Shown here: positions 26,265-33,713 of the stretch, piece by piece | Layout: each line of letters opens with the position of its first letter | Position numbering within the stretch: the first letter of the stretch is position 1 | NCBI GenBank assembly: GCA_009838465.1 | Contig: VXRN01000023.1 | Coordinates: forward strand, 355,007 to 388,719 | Length of the DNA: 33,713 nucleotides | Source: Dehalococcoidia bacterium | GTDB lineage: Bacteria > Chloroflexota > Dehalococcoidia > Lucifugimonadales > UBA1123 | Reading direction: 5' to 3' | Notes under the pieces: generated by a model | Told to the model about the DNA's origin: nothing | Database searches by the model: none | The model's input: the letters and a program-made list of their open reading frames with translations, nothing else | Made by a program: the position numbers and the translations under genes

Positions 26265-26614
26265 TTGAAGTTGCCCAATGTACGGCGGGCCTATATCGAG
26301 AGAGAAAAGATTACGCACTATCTGCTTTCAGCCGTTCATGCTGAGGGTAGAGGCAAAGCGGCGTTCTTCTTTCGGCTTGGGTTTAGTGACGAGCTTCCAA
26401 ATGATCTGGAGCAGGCGTTGTTGGCTCACTGTTTGAGGAACAAGGCTGTCGAAGTTGGCCGAACTCCGTACGGTGTGAAGTACACAGTGGATGGCGAGTT
26501 GGATGCTCCTGATGGACGCAGCCCACTTATTAGAGCCATCTGGTTAGAGCCATCTGGCAAGTAGATAGCGGAAGAGACTCTCCAAGATTTATTACGGCGT
26601 ACCCGATGGATTAG
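26265..26614 (+). pseudogene. DUF6883 protein gene frameshifted by a 14-bp tandem duplication
   Basis: The start is TTG at 26265 (MKLPN, the typical DUF6883 N-terminus). The present frame stops at 26564 after IWLEPSGK (99 residues). A perfect 14-bp unit, TTAGAGCCATCTGG, is repeated at 26530-26543 and 26544-26557. Deleting one copy joins SPLIRAIW directly to QVDSGRDSPRFITAYPMD and a stop at 26612-26614. That ending matches the family's usual C-terminal strand (PRLVTAYP-like). The intact gene would be about 111 residues and end 9 bp before the next gene. The family's function is not established; it often sits next to DUF4926 genes. Confidence 0.75.
26530..26557. repeat. Perfect 14-bp tandem duplication inside the DUF6883 gene
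   Basis: TTAGAGCCATCTGG occurs twice with no spacer. Fourteen is not a multiple of three, so the second copy shifts the frame and creates the premature TAG at 26562. Confidence 0.95.
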
Positions 26615-26623
26615 GAGATAGAT

Positions 26624-26932
26624 ATGTTCAAAGAATTGGATGTTATAACCCTAACGTCTCCAATCCCTGGGGATTGCATCTGGGACATTCCATCCGGCAG
26701 TCCATTGGCTAAATCCGGTGAGGGATTGAGAAAGGGTGACATTGGCACGATTGTGTGTATGCAGAGAGACGGGGAAACCTTCGATGTCGAATTCCTGGAA
26801 CCAGGGGGGCGCCCGGTAGCTATCGCCACAGTTTCGGCATCGCAGGCTCGTCCAGCTACGAAAGAGGATATCGCAAACCGCTACATTCGCCGCTCCCAAG
26901 GCCAAGAGTTGTCGCAGAGTAAAATCGGATAA
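26624..26932 (+). CDS. DUF4926 domain protein
   Basis: A 102-residue protein with the DUF4926 pattern: ELDVITLTSPIPGD near the start, then GLRKGDIGTIVCMQRDGETF and DVEFLEPGGRPVAIATV, then a final ASQARPATKED. The core probably forms an SH3-like barrel. An insertion (CIWDIPSGSPLAKSGEG) lengthens the first loop. The ATG at 26624 has AGGAG 6-7 nt upstream, and the restored DUF6883 stop would lie 9 bp before. The pair recurs together in bacterial genomes and is sometimes thought of as a toxin-immunity or toxin-antitoxin-like module, but no function is proven. It lies 28 bp before carA. Confidence 0.7.
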   Translation: MFKELDVITLTSPIPGDCIWDIPSGSPLAKSGEGLRKGDIGTIVCMQRDGETFDVEFLEPGGRPVAIATVSASQARPATKEDIANRYIRRSQGQELSQSKIG

Positions 26933-26960
26933 TTGAGAGACAAGAGGACTGTAAAGTAGC

Positions 26961-28073
26961 ATGAATAGTCTCGCCTATCTCGTACTTGAAGACGGCTCGG
27001 CCTATCGGGGGTTCGCGTTTGGCGACACTTCGCGGCAGACGCACGGGGAGGTCGTCTTCAATACTTCCATGACCGGATACCAGGAGATCCTCACCGACCC
27101 GTCATACGCCGGGCAGATTGTGGTGCCGACTTATCCGCTCATCGGCAACTACGGCATTAACCGGCAGGACTCCGAATCGCGCGAGATTCGGGTGTCCGGC
27201 TTCGTCGTGCGGGAGCACTGCGACGCTCCCAGCCATCCGATGAGCGAGATGACGCTGGACGAGTTTCTCAGGTCGCAGGGAGTTCTGGGCATCAGCGGAG
27301 TTGACACTCGCGCCGTCACCCGGCGGCTACGGTCGAGGGGAGTGATGATGGGTACCATCGCGGTTGGCGAGTCGCCTGAATCTGCGCTGGAGAGGCTGAG
27401 GGAACTGCCGACCTATGAAGGAACGGACTTCGTGCGCGAGGTATCCACGTCCGTTCCGTATCCCTGGGACCGGCCGCTTCCGGGGGCGACGCCCGCCGAG
27501 CCGCGCTTCAGGATTCTGGTTAACGACTGCGGTCTGAAGTACAACATACTCCGCATTTTGCGGACACGCGGCTGCGAAGTGATCGCATACCCGGCGGCTA
27601 CGTCGGCGGAGGACCTTCTTGCGCTCGAACCGGACGGCATATTGATGTCGCCGGGGCCCGGCGACCCTGAGCTGCTGGACTACGCAGTGGACGCAGCCAA
27701 GGGACTTATCGTCAATGTCCCGATCATGGGTATATGCCTCGGCAACCAGATACTCGCCCGCGCATTCGGCGGACGGAACTACAAGCTGAAGTTCGGACAC
27801 CGGGGCGGCAATCATCCGGTCAAGGAGATTGCCACTGGGCGGGTGCATATCACGGCACAGAACCATGGGTACGCCGTGGACCCCGATAGCCTGCCATCGG
27901 AAGTGGCGGTGAGTCACGTCAATCTAAACGATGGCACCGTAGAGGGCCTCGAACATCGCTCGCTGCCGGTGATGAGCATCCAATTCCACTCGGAGGCTTC
28001 TCCGGGCCCGCGAGACAATGAGTACCTCTTCGACCGATTTCTCAGGATGGTCGAAGAGCAGAAAGGACGATGA
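26961..28073 (+). CDS. carA: Carbamoyl-phosphate synthase small subunit
   Basis: CarA is the glutamine amidotransferase half that feeds ammonia to CarB for carbamoyl phosphate synthesis. The 370 residues include the N-terminal CPSase domain (GEVVFNTSMTGYQEILTDPSYAGQ and GISGVDTRAVTRRLR) and a class I GATase domain. The nucleophile is Cys259 in MGICLGNQ, with His343 and Glu345 in IQFHSEASPGP. Length and motifs are normal. No carB follows: the next gene is on the opposite strand after a strong hairpin, so the large subunit must be elsewhere in the genome. Confidence 0.95.
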   Translation: MNSLAYLVLEDGSAYRGFAFGDTSRQTHGEVVFNTSMTGYQEILTDPSYAGQIVVPTYPLIGNYGINRQDSESREIRVSGFVVREHCDAPSHPMSEMTLDEFLRSQGVLGISGVDTRAVTRRLRSRGVMMGTIAVGESPESALERLRELPTYEGTDFVREVSTSVPYPWDRPLPGATPAEPRFRILVNDCGLKYNILRILRTRGCEVIAYPAATSAEDLLALEPDGILMSPGPGDPELLDYAVDAAKGLIVNVPIMGICLGNQILARAFGGRNYKLKFGHRGGNHPVKEIATGRVHITAQNHGYAVDPDSLPSEVAVSHVNLNDGTVEGLEHRSLPVMSIQFHSEASPGPRDNEYLFDRFLRMVEEQKGR

Positions 28074-28076
28074 AGT

Positions 28077-28116
28077 CCAAAGCGGAGAGAGTGTACACAC
28101 ACTCTCTCCGCTTTGG
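28077..28116. terminator. Long perfect hairpin between convergent carA and the GGT gene
   Basis: CCAAAGCGGAGAGAGTGT (28077-28094) pairs without mismatch with its complement at 28099-28116, an 18-bp stem with a 4-nt loop, 3 bp after the carA stop. There is no U-tract on either side, so it may act bidirectionally as an mRNA 3' end stabiliser or with a termination factor. Confidence 0.6.
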
Positions 28117-28205
28117 AGTCCTTTGCGATACCTCGGTTTACTCTGACATTGAGCACTGAACCGGTGAGTCTGTCGCAGGATTCCTAATTGAGCGCACGCC
28201 GCTTC

Positions 28206-28242
28206 CCCACCCTTGGATTCCCGCCTTCGCGGGAATGGCGGT
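28206..28242. repeat. Dispersed intergenic hairpin repeat, copy 4
   Basis: It reads CCCACCCTTGGATTCCCGCC then TTCGCGGGAATGGCGG, with TTCCCGC pairing to GCGGGAA. It sits between carA and the GGT gene. Apart from this repeat and the hairpin, the 230-bp gap shows nothing. Confidence 0.8.
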
Positions 28243-28303
28243 AGTTGTGCAAAGGTCTCCTTTGCGTGTCGTTTAGCCTAACCAAGTTTACTGGTTGAGG
28301 TTC

Positions 28304-30103
28304 CTACCAAGAGAGAGCGTAGCAGGCGCGGCGCGGGTCCGCGGACGACGCGAGAACCCCGGTTTCGGGATCCCGGGTATTTACCGTCGCTCCCATGCCC
28401 GCGCTGGCAACGGTTACGATGTCGTGTCCCATAGCCGTCAATTCGTCGCGGGTACTCTGGGATATGCCAGGTTCGACGCCAAGCTGACCGGGATAGTAGG
28501 TGTGCGGATAGAAACTGTTCTTCACGCCCTGGCTTGCGAACCTGGGAGCTTCGACCGCCTCCTGGGGATTCATGCCCCAGAGCACCATATTCAGGACCAG
28601 CTGCATATTCGCCTGCGCCTGGTGGTCTCCGCCAGGACATCCGATGGTCATAGTCGGCGCGCCGTCCTTGGTGACCATGTAGTTCACCAGCGTCGTCCTC
28701 GGACGCTTGAACGGCTCAAGGCGGTTCGGGTGGCCGTCCTCGAAGTTGAACATCTCGATCCGTGTGCTGAGCGCGCAGCCAAGTTCGGGGAAGTACACCG
28801 ACTTGCCGAACGACCCGCCCGAAGGCGTGGCGCAGACCATGTTGCCGTCGCGATCTATGGACGAAATGTGGGTGGTGCCGCTGTCCGCCCCTCCGCCGTC
28901 GGCTGCCGCTGTGGGAATAGTTTCTCGTGGCTGCTCGGCTGCGCCGGACATTGCCGAATACTTGAATGGGTCGCCCGGAGGCGGCAGTTCGGGCATCGCC
29001 CTGCTGGAGTCTATCATCGCGGCTCGCTCTTTGGCGTACTCCTTCGACAGCAGACCGTCCACCGGCACTTCGACGAAGTCGGGGTCGCCGTAGTACGCCT
29101 CCCGGTCGGCGAAGGCGAGGTTGACTGCCTGGCTTACTGTGTGGATGTAGGCAGTGGAGTTGTGTCCCATGCCACGCAGGTCAAAGTTCTCCAGAATGTT
29201 GAGCGCCTGCATCAGGACCGCGCCCTGCGTCCAGGTGCGCTGTCCATGCACCTCGTGGCCCATGTAGGAGGTCTTGAGCGGTGTCTCGTACTTGGCCTCG
29301 TATGACGCAAGAGACTTGAGGCCGAGTATGCCGCCGACTCGGTGGGCGCAATCGTGGATTATCTGTGCTATCTCGCCAGTGTAGAAGCAGTTGCGGGCCG
29401 CTTGTACGCCGTCAACCCGGTGACCGGGCGCCGCGCTTTCCGCCTCGACCAGCCTGCGCAGAATCAGGCCGAGAGACTTCTGCACGAGAATGGATCCTGG
29501 CTCCGGTACTCTGCCGTCGTCGTAGAACACGTCCGTTCCACCCGGTGGATACTCGTCCCACTGGCTTCGTGTCCCGGGTCCGTCTATTCTTTCGAGCATG
29601 TACTCGTAGTTGGGAATGCCGCGCTCGGCGTAGTGAATGGAAGGTTCCAGGACTTCGCCGACGGTCTTGGTTCCATACTTCTCCAACAGGGAAAGGTATG
29701 CTGCCACGACGCCCGGCACCGTGAAGCTCAGATGCGCGAGAGGGCCCGGGCCTGTGGGAATCTCGTCTTGGCCCTGTGAGCGATACCAATCAACCGTAGC
29801 CAGTCTGGGAGCCGTTCCCTGGCCGCTCAGAGAAAGCAGGTCTCCGCTCTCGGCATGATACAGCATGAACACGCCCTCTGCCGCGAGCGAGTAGGACGCG
29901 ATTGGCTCGGTGACCGCCGCCGCGAATCCCGCCGCTACTACCGCGTCGAAGGCGTTTCCGCCCGACAGCAGCATCCGCATCCCCGCCATGGACGTGAGAT
30001 AGTGTCCGCTCGATATGACGCCTTGCGTTCCATACACCACCGGTCGGCCTGTGGCCTGCTGTCCGGCGTTGCCCTGTTCCATTGCCGATGCTGAGATAGT
30101 CAT
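28304..30103 (-). CDS. Gamma-glutamyltransferase family protein
   Basis: GGT-type Ntn hydrolases are made as a precursor that self-cleaves before a Thr. Here the cleavage site is DSGTTHISSIDRDGN (nucleophile about Thr410), and the substrate region includes PSGGSFGKSVYFPELG and TIGCPGGDHQ. The 599-residue length fits an uncleaved precursor. Unlike the periplasmic E. coli enzyme, it has no signal peptide (MTISASAMEQGNAGQQAT), so it is probably cytoplasmic, as in many GGT-like amidases. The substrate could be glutathione-like or another gamma-glutamyl or acyl amide. The frame opens at 30121, but the ATG at 30103 has AAGGAG (30110-30115) 6 nt upstream and is preferred. Confidence 0.88.
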   Translation of the reverse strand: MTISASAMEQGNAGQQATGRPVVYGTQGVISSGHYLTSMAGMRMLLSGGNAFDAVVAAGFAAAVTEPIASYSLAAEGVFMLYHAESGDLLSLSGQGTAPRLATVDWYRSQGQDEIPTGPGPLAHLSFTVPGVVAAYLSLLEKYGTKTVGEVLEPSIHYAERGIPNYEYMLERIDGPGTRSQWDEYPPGGTDVFYDDGRVPEPGSILVQKSLGLILRRLVEAESAAPGHRVDGVQAARNCFYTGEIAQIIHDCAHRVGGILGLKSLASYEAKYETPLKTSYMGHEVHGQRTWTQGAVLMQALNILENFDLRGMGHNSTAYIHTVSQAVNLAFADREAYYGDPDFVEVPVDGLLSKEYAKERAAMIDSSRAMPELPPPGDPFKYSAMSGAAEQPRETIPTAAADGGGADSGTTHISSIDRDGNMVCATPSGGSFGKSVYFPELGCALSTRIEMFNFEDGHPNRLEPFKRPRTTLVNYMVTKDGAPTMTIGCPGGDHQAQANMQLVLNMVLWGMNPQEAVEAPRFASQGVKNSFYPHTYYPGQLGVEPGISQSTRDELTAMGHDIVTVASAGMGATVNTRDPETGVLASSADPRRACYALSW

Positions 30104-30709
30104 AGGTGTCTCCTTAAACATACTCTGGTGGATTCAGGATGATTTACGCCGTCAATGGGCGTCGGCGGCCTGTCCGTCTGGGCGTGCAGCGTGGTCATGT
30201 CTGCGCTCCGTTCCGATTTCATGCCTGGACGCTAGTTTATAGTGTTTGGCCGTCAGTTGTCAGTATCCTCTCGGAATCCGAGCACACCGCTCTTGTACAT
30301 ATGTACTGCTTTGATTACAATATCCCCAAGACTTGAGGTTATGGAACTTTCTGCTGAAATACCGGCCAGAACTGTTGATTGACAATTGAGAATCATAAAT
30401 TGAAATATATGACAAACCTGGCGGAAGAAAAATTCTCGGCGACTCAGCTACAAATTCTGGTGGATACAGGTCATATGCAGGTACCAGGCTCCGCCAGCAG
30501 GCCCCTGTTGAGTCACCAGCAGGCCACCTGCGGGATGACCTGAAGGTATAAACGAACATATATGAGACCGCTGCCATTTCGATGCGATTGTCTCGGTAGA
30601 GGCAGTCGTTTGACTTTTATCGCTGCCCATATTGGGTTAAGATTGAAATGAGTATCGCCGGGGTAGGGAAATCTCACTCCGGTGCGCAGCAACATGAAAG
30701 GTACAAGCA
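30104..30709. other. AT-richer intergenic region upstream of the psp operon
   Basis: No gene is supported. It holds the 12-bp perfect palindrome GTACATATGTAC (30295-30306) and a folded 76-nt element (30467-30542). TTGACT at 30610 could be a -35 hexamer, but no -10 lies at normal spacing. Confidence 0.5.
30467..30542 (+). ncRNA. Possible structured RNA element upstream of the psp operon
   Basis: CAGGTCAT (30467-30474) pairs with ATGACCTG (30535-30542), and GCAGGT (30477-30482) pairs with ACCTGC (30526-30531), separated by a 2x3 internal loop. The 43-nt interior can form CAGCAG-GCCC-CTGTTG and contains CCAGCAGGCC twice. It may be an RNA leader, a small RNA or a DNA-level inverted repeat. There is no known family match. 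Confidence 0.35.
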
Positions 30710-30901
30710 ATGACTAAGCTGAGCGGTTTTGGCCTGCTGGTGCTCGGGGCCGTCCTCGTAATACTGGGCCTCGTCTTCAGATTGGGCATCATACAGTGGC
30801 TGATAGACATCACTGGACTAATCCTGATTATTCTTGGAATCGTGATTGTGGTCGTCGGGATCATTTCGATGTTCACCGGCAAGAAGTCCTCCGATTTCTG
30901 A
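30710..30901 (+). CDS. Small two-helix membrane protein of a psp operon
   Basis: A 63-residue protein made almost entirely of two membrane helices (GLLVLGAVLVILGLVF and LIDITGLILIILGIVIVVVG), with a short Lys/Ser tail (TGKKSSDF). I do not recognise a named family. It precedes pspA by 55 bp on the same strand, and the ATG has AAAGGT 7 nt upstream. In other psp loci small membrane proteins such as PspC or PspB anchor or signal to PspA; this one could play that part, which is inference. Confidence 0.7.
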   Translation: MTKLSGFGLLVLGAVLVILGLVFRLGIIQWLIDITGLILIILGIVIVVVGIISMFTGKKSSDF

Positions 30902-30956
30902 AAATACATTCCAGATTGGATGACGGATCAGAATGAATTGTTAGGGAGTTGGGAAA

Positions 30957-31691
30957 ATGGGCCTTATGTCCCGAATATCAACGGTAGTCAAGGCAAAGAT
31001 CAACAGGCTGGTGGATGATGCTGAGAATCCTGCCGAGAACCTGGACTACGCATACGAGAAGCAGCGAGAGATGCTTCAGAACGTCAAGCGCGGCATTGTC
31101 GAGATGGTTACCACCAAGCGCAGGCTCCAGCTTCAGGCTGAGAAGGTGAGGGCCAGTATCGTGAATGTGGAGAACCAGGCGCGCCAGGCGATGGCGGCGG
31201 GCAGGGAAGATCTGGCTCGAATGGCGCTCCAGCGCAAACAGACCGCGCTCATCGAACTGGAAGGGCTTGACGAACAGATAGCCCAGCTCGAACTGGAACA
31301 GGAGAAGTTGACTCGCGCAGAGCAGCGTCTCACCGCCAAGGTGGAGGCCTTCCGTTCCAGGAAAGAGATCATCAAGGCGCAATACAATGCGGCCCAGGCT
31401 CAGGTCAGGATAGGTTCGGCGCTCTCAGGAGTCTCCGAAGAGATGGGTGACGTTCAACTCGCCGTCGAGCGAGCCGAGGACAAGACTGCCAACTTGCGCG
31501 CCAAGGCAGGCGCGATTGACGAACTGGCCGAGTCCGGCGTTCTTGACGACCAGTTAACTCCGGGCGGAGGCGATGTCTTGAGCAGGGAGTTGGCGCAGTT
31601 GACCGCTGAACAGAATGTCGAAGATGAACTGGCAGCGCTTAGAGGCAGCTTGCCCGCTTCAAGTCAAAAGAGGGCGCTTCCGGGCAGCTGA
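30957..31691 (+). CDS. pspA: PspA/IM30 family membrane-stress protein
   Basis: PspA binds the inner face of stressed membranes and assembles into ESCRT-III-like rods. The 244-residue protein is nearly all coiled coil (about 25-190), beginning with the amphipathic helix LMSRISTVVKAKINRLVDD and the family signature NPAENLDYAYEKQREMLQNV. Heptad-rich EGLDEQIAQLELEQEKLTRAEQ follows. The C-terminal 50 residues are looser and end in SQKRALPGS. It is followed at 30 bp by a PspAA gene, an arrangement known from Actinobacteria, Chloroflexota and others. Confidence 0.92.
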   Translation: MGLMSRISTVVKAKINRLVDDAENPAENLDYAYEKQREMLQNVKRGIVEMVTTKRRLQLQAEKVRASIVNVENQARQAMAAGREDLARMALQRKQTALIELEGLDEQIAQLELEQEKLTRAEQRLTAKVEAFRSRKEIIKAQYNAAQAQVRIGSALSGVSEEMGDVQLAVERAEDKTANLRAKAGAIDELAESGVLDDQLTPGGGDVLSRELAQLTAEQNVEDELAALRGSLPASSQKRALPGS

Positions 31692-31720
31692 AGCGCGTCC
31701 TTGGAGAATGAGAAAAATCA

Positions 31721-31999
31721 ATGATTGTACGCATACTGACCGAAGGCCAGTTCAATCTACCCGGCGCGTTCATTGACGAACTGAACGAACTGGACAATAA
31801 ACTTGTAGAAGTGGTGGAGCAGGACGACCAGGAGAACTTTGGCCCTGCATTGGAGGCGCTCCTCGATCTGGTTCGAGAACACGGGACGCCGGTCCCAGTG
31901 GACGAACTGGTCGAGTCGGACCTGGTGCTGCCAGAGCCGGACATCACCCTGAAAGAGGCCGAGGAACTGTTTGTGGGCGAGGGCCTGGTGCCGGACTAG
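31721..31999 (+). CDS. PspAA-domain protein
   Basis: A 92-residue acidic protein matching the PspAA pattern: MIVRILTEGQFNLPGA at the start, LNELDNKLVEVVEQDD, HGTPVPVDELVESDLVLP, and an ending EELFVGEGLVPD. PspAA is a small partner found beside PspA; its molecular role is not established. The gene is the last of the operon and converges on the histidine phosphatase gene, leaving a 45-bp gap with no clear terminator. Confidence 0.85.
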   Translation: MIVRILTEGQFNLPGAFIDELNELDNKLVEVVEQDDQENFGPALEALLDLVREHGTPVPVDELVESDLVLPEPDITLKEAEELFVGEGLVPD

Positions 32000-32044
32000 A
32001 CGAACAGCGCCTTCTTCGGGATTCCTGCCGCCGCCCAGCAGAGT

Positions 32045-32734
32045 CTAGGGACGGGCATCGAAACTTACCGCATCTTCCGCAAGGTGCGAAGAGTCGTTCA
32101 GGCGCACCACAGACCAGCCGTGCCTGTCAAACACGAACCGCGCGATGGATGTGTTGTCGATGGCAATTCTCCAGAGCAACGGGTCATTGAACCCCATTAT
32201 GTATTGGAATAGACAGCGAGAGGCTGTCCCATGCCCGACAACCGCGACGGTCAGTTCCTTGTGATTGGCTACGACTTTCTCGTTGTAGATGATCTCAGAT
32301 TCGACCCAGCCGGAGACTCGCCGTCGCACCATTCTCAGAGATTCGCCCTGCGGAGGTATGAAGTCGGGGCCTTTGCTCATGATATAGGCAGTGTTTTCGG
32401 GGGTGTACACTTCCTCCACGGGTACTCCGCGCCAGCCCATTGCTTTCTGCTCCACCAAATCGTCCACGGCCGGAACCGGGCGGTCAGGCTCACCCATCGC
32501 ATTGAGCATATGCCGCGCAGTCATTCGAGCCCGGTCCAGGCTCGAACTGTAAACCCGGTCGAATCTAACGCCTTCGCGCTTTAGCCGCTGCCCGAGCAGT
32601 TGTGCTTGCCGGACTCCCCTGTCGGTAAGCGCGGAGTCATAGTTCTTCCCCGCCGCGAATCCGGGTGTGGCGTTCGATTCTGACTCACCATGTCGTATGA
32701 AGTAGAATTCGCATCTGAAGTCTTTATGTATCAA
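32045..32734 (-). CDS. Histidine phosphatase (phosphoglycerate mutase-like) family protein
   Basis: The catalytic motif FYFIRHGESESN contains the phosphorylated His and its Arg neighbour. VYSSSLDRARMTARHM provides the second Arg, and VAVVGHGTASRCL the second His. At 229 residues it could be a phosphatase for small phosphate esters rather than a glycolytic mutase; the substrate is unknown. The start is TTG at 32734 (MIHKDFRCEFYFIRHGES) with GAGAGG about 6 nt upstream; no ATG precedes the catalytic motif. It lies 21 bp after the Trm112-like gene. Confidence 0.85.
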   Translation of the reverse strand: MIHKDFRCEFYFIRHGESESNATPGFAAGKNYDSALTDRGVRQAQLLGQRLKREGVRFDRVYSSSLDRARMTARHMLNAMGEPDRPVPAVDDLVEQKAMGWRGVPVEEVYTPENTAYIMSKGPDFIPPQGESLRMVRRRVSGWVESEIIYNEKVVANHKELTVAVVGHGTASRCLFQYIMGFNDPLLWRIAIDNTSIARFVFDRHGWSVVRLNDSSHLAEDAVSFDARP

Positions 32735-32755
32735 GTCAGCCTCTCTGGATGTGTC

Positions 32756-32938
32756 TTAACCCCTGAGTGAAGGGGGAAGCATATTGGGTATGGTGTTTAC
32801 GATAGGGTAGGTTTCGCCGCACTCGGTGCAGGTGAGGACGCCCTCTACGATCTCGTCCCCTTCCTGCTTCGCGATACTGAGATCGAGATTGCCCCTGCAC
32901 GTTGGGCAAACCAGTATCTCCATTAGTTCCACTTTCAA
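32756..32938 (-). CDS. Trm112-like zinc-ribbon protein
   Basis: A 60-residue protein with two Cys pairs, LVCPTCRG and LTCTECGETYP, and the ending YPIVNTIPNMLPP typical of the Trm112/YbaR family. Family members bind and activate methyltransferases in several organisms; a bacterial partner is not known here. The frame extends to a GTG at 32947, but the TTG at 32938 has AAGGTGG 5 nt upstream and is preferred. It sits between the CopD-like and phosphatase genes, all on the minus strand with short gaps. Confidence 0.8.
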   Translation of the reverse strand: MKVELMEILVCPTCRGNLDLSIAKQEGDEIVEGVLTCTECGETYPIVNTIPNMLPPSLRG

Positions 32939-32985
32939 GATACCCACCTTTCAGCAAGCGTTCTGGGCGCTGGGGGTGCGACGGT

Positions 32986-33483
32986 TCAGCGGATGGCGAC
33001 CTCGTAAAGAGTGTTGAGCAGGTCGGCCAGCAGTAATACTATCACGCCTAGAATGGCTATCGTATTGTAACCCGACAAGGCGCTGAGAATCTTCCTGAAT
33101 CTGCCCGACGGCGGGTCGGGATTCTGTCTGTACATATCCAGAAGGGCCGTGCGCCGTCGTCTTCCGCGGGCGAGAATGAACATCCACACACTGAGTGCGA
33201 TCTTGGCGGCCAGAACTAACCCGTAGGACGGGCCGGTTACTCCGGCGGTAAGACGGTTGAAGGTGAGGATGACGCCGGTGGCTAGTATCACGAAAATACA
33301 GGTGTCCACGAGCGTCGCGAACTCGGCGGCGGTCGCCTCGTTGATCTTTCGTCCGGCTTCAGGAGAACGGCGCAGCGCGGGCCTGAGAACGAAGAGATAG
33401 AAAATGCTGCCGCCCACCCACGCCGCCGCCGCGACGACGTGAATCCATCTGACCACCACCAGGAAGAGGTCGCCGCCCGTCAT
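32986..33483 (-). CDS. CopD-like four-helix membrane protein
   Basis: A 165-residue integral membrane protein. The first helix RWIHVVAAAAWVGGSIFYLF has the His and Gly-rich pattern of CopD and related heme/copper membrane proteins, and FVILATGVILTFNRL and LVLAAKIALSVWMFILARG fit further helices. Whether it binds copper or heme is unknown. The ATG at 33483 has GGAGG 7 nt upstream. It is the first gene of a three-gene minus-strand cluster with the Trm112-like and phosphatase genes. Confidence 0.7.
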   Translation of the reverse strand: MTGGDLFLVVVRWIHVVAAAAWVGGSIFYLFVLRPALRRSPEAGRKINEATAAEFATLVDTCIFVILATGVILTFNRLTAGVTGPSYGLVLAAKIALSVWMFILARGRRRRTALLDMYRQNPDPPSGRFRKILSALSGYNTIAILGVIVLLLADLLNTLYEVAIR

Positions 33484-33593
33484 TCACGGCCTCCGAGAGT
33501 TTACGAGGCTATTGTACACGACCGCCTTTCTGATGACCTATGTGGGTGAGTGGAACTCAGTGTCTTTTCTTTTTCGCCTCGTCTTCGATCTCT

Positions 33594-33660
33594 CGTTCGC
33601 CCTGAGCCAGTCGAAGGGCCGTCCGTTCATGGTTCGACAGGCTCACCACGAACGGGCTAC
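33594..33660. repeat. Dispersed inverted repeat of the CCCTGAGC-GTCGAAGGG type
   Basis: GTTCGCCCTGAGCCAGTCGA continues to AAGGG, then CCGTTCATGG and TTCGACAGGCTCACCACGAA. TGAGCC-GTCGAA and TTCGAC-GGCTCA are complementary apart from the central base, and CCGTTC pairs with GAACGG. This pattern is a widespread intergenic repeat of bacterial genomes. No gene is supported between 33484 and the window end. Confidence 0.75.
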
Positions 33661-33713
33661 CCTAGCAGGCTGCGGAAGAACGGCTCTCGGAGCAGCGTAG
33701 AGAGGTCGCTGGC

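Noticed and set aside
28295..29305. 336-residue plus-strand frame opposite the GGT gene
   Set aside because: Antisense shadow with no recognisable motif or ribosome site.

Overview
The window is a stretch of bacterial chromosome with moderately high GC, tightly packed genes and short operons. No rRNA, tRNA, CRISPR array, transposase or phage gene was found. Taxonomy is inferred from gene content only: a PspA-PspAA pair, a PyrR-attenuated pyr operon, a bacterial-type ProRS in a dxr-rseP-ispG-proS run, a lone molybdenum hydroxylase subunit and intergenic hairpin repeats. Together these fit a Chloroflexota genome, perhaps a Dehalococcoidia/SAR202-like lineage. A 16S or marker-protein tree would be needed to settle this.

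Layout. 3-1601 (+): the 3' part of a gene made of near-identical 396-bp tandem units, cut by the window edge. 1882-2535 (+): plsY. 2587-6839 (-): an ABC exporter operon (ATPase, fused GldF/GldG-like permease, DUF4340 protein). 7104-8705 (-): a divergent GroEL with no groES beside it. 8833-12770 (-): polysaccharide deacetylase, nucleosidase-like protein and a lone xanthine-dehydrogenase-type large subunit. 12771-13641: a gene-poor interval with repeats and palindromes. 13642-14481 (+): a membrane-anchored alpha/beta hydrolase. 14458-21945 (-): a probable six-gene operon (Ldh-type dehydrogenase, inositol-phosphatase-like protein, dxr, rseP, ispG, proS) containing two MEP-pathway genes. 22204-28073 (+): the pyrimidine locus (promoter, PyrR-binding RNA and terminator, pyrR, pyrB, a Nudix gene, pyrC, a decaying accessory patch with DUF6883/DUF4926 genes, carA). 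28304-30103 (-): a gamma-glutamyltransferase family protein. 30710-31999 (+): a phage-shock-like operon (two-helix membrane protein, PspA, PspAA). 32045-33483 (-): histidine phosphatase, Trm112-like zinc ribbon and a CopD-like membrane protein.

How the genes work together. pyrR-pyrB-pyrC-carA covers the early steps of UMP synthesis, and the leader RNA gives UMP/PRPP-responsive attenuation. dxr and ispG are steps 2 and 6 of isoprenoid precursor synthesis. The psp genes form an envelope-stress module.

The strongest non-routine observations are: (1) the 132-residue tandem-repeat protein with two Cys and four Trp per unit; (2) a perfect 14-bp tandem duplication that frameshifts the end of the DUF6883 gene, where deleting one copy restores a family-like C-terminus; (3) a PyrR attenuator whose terminator arm also carries the Shine-Dalgarno of pyrR, which starts at TTG; (4) a GroEL lacking two otherwise conserved lysines and the GGM tail; and (5) a structured 76-nt element upstream of the psp operon.
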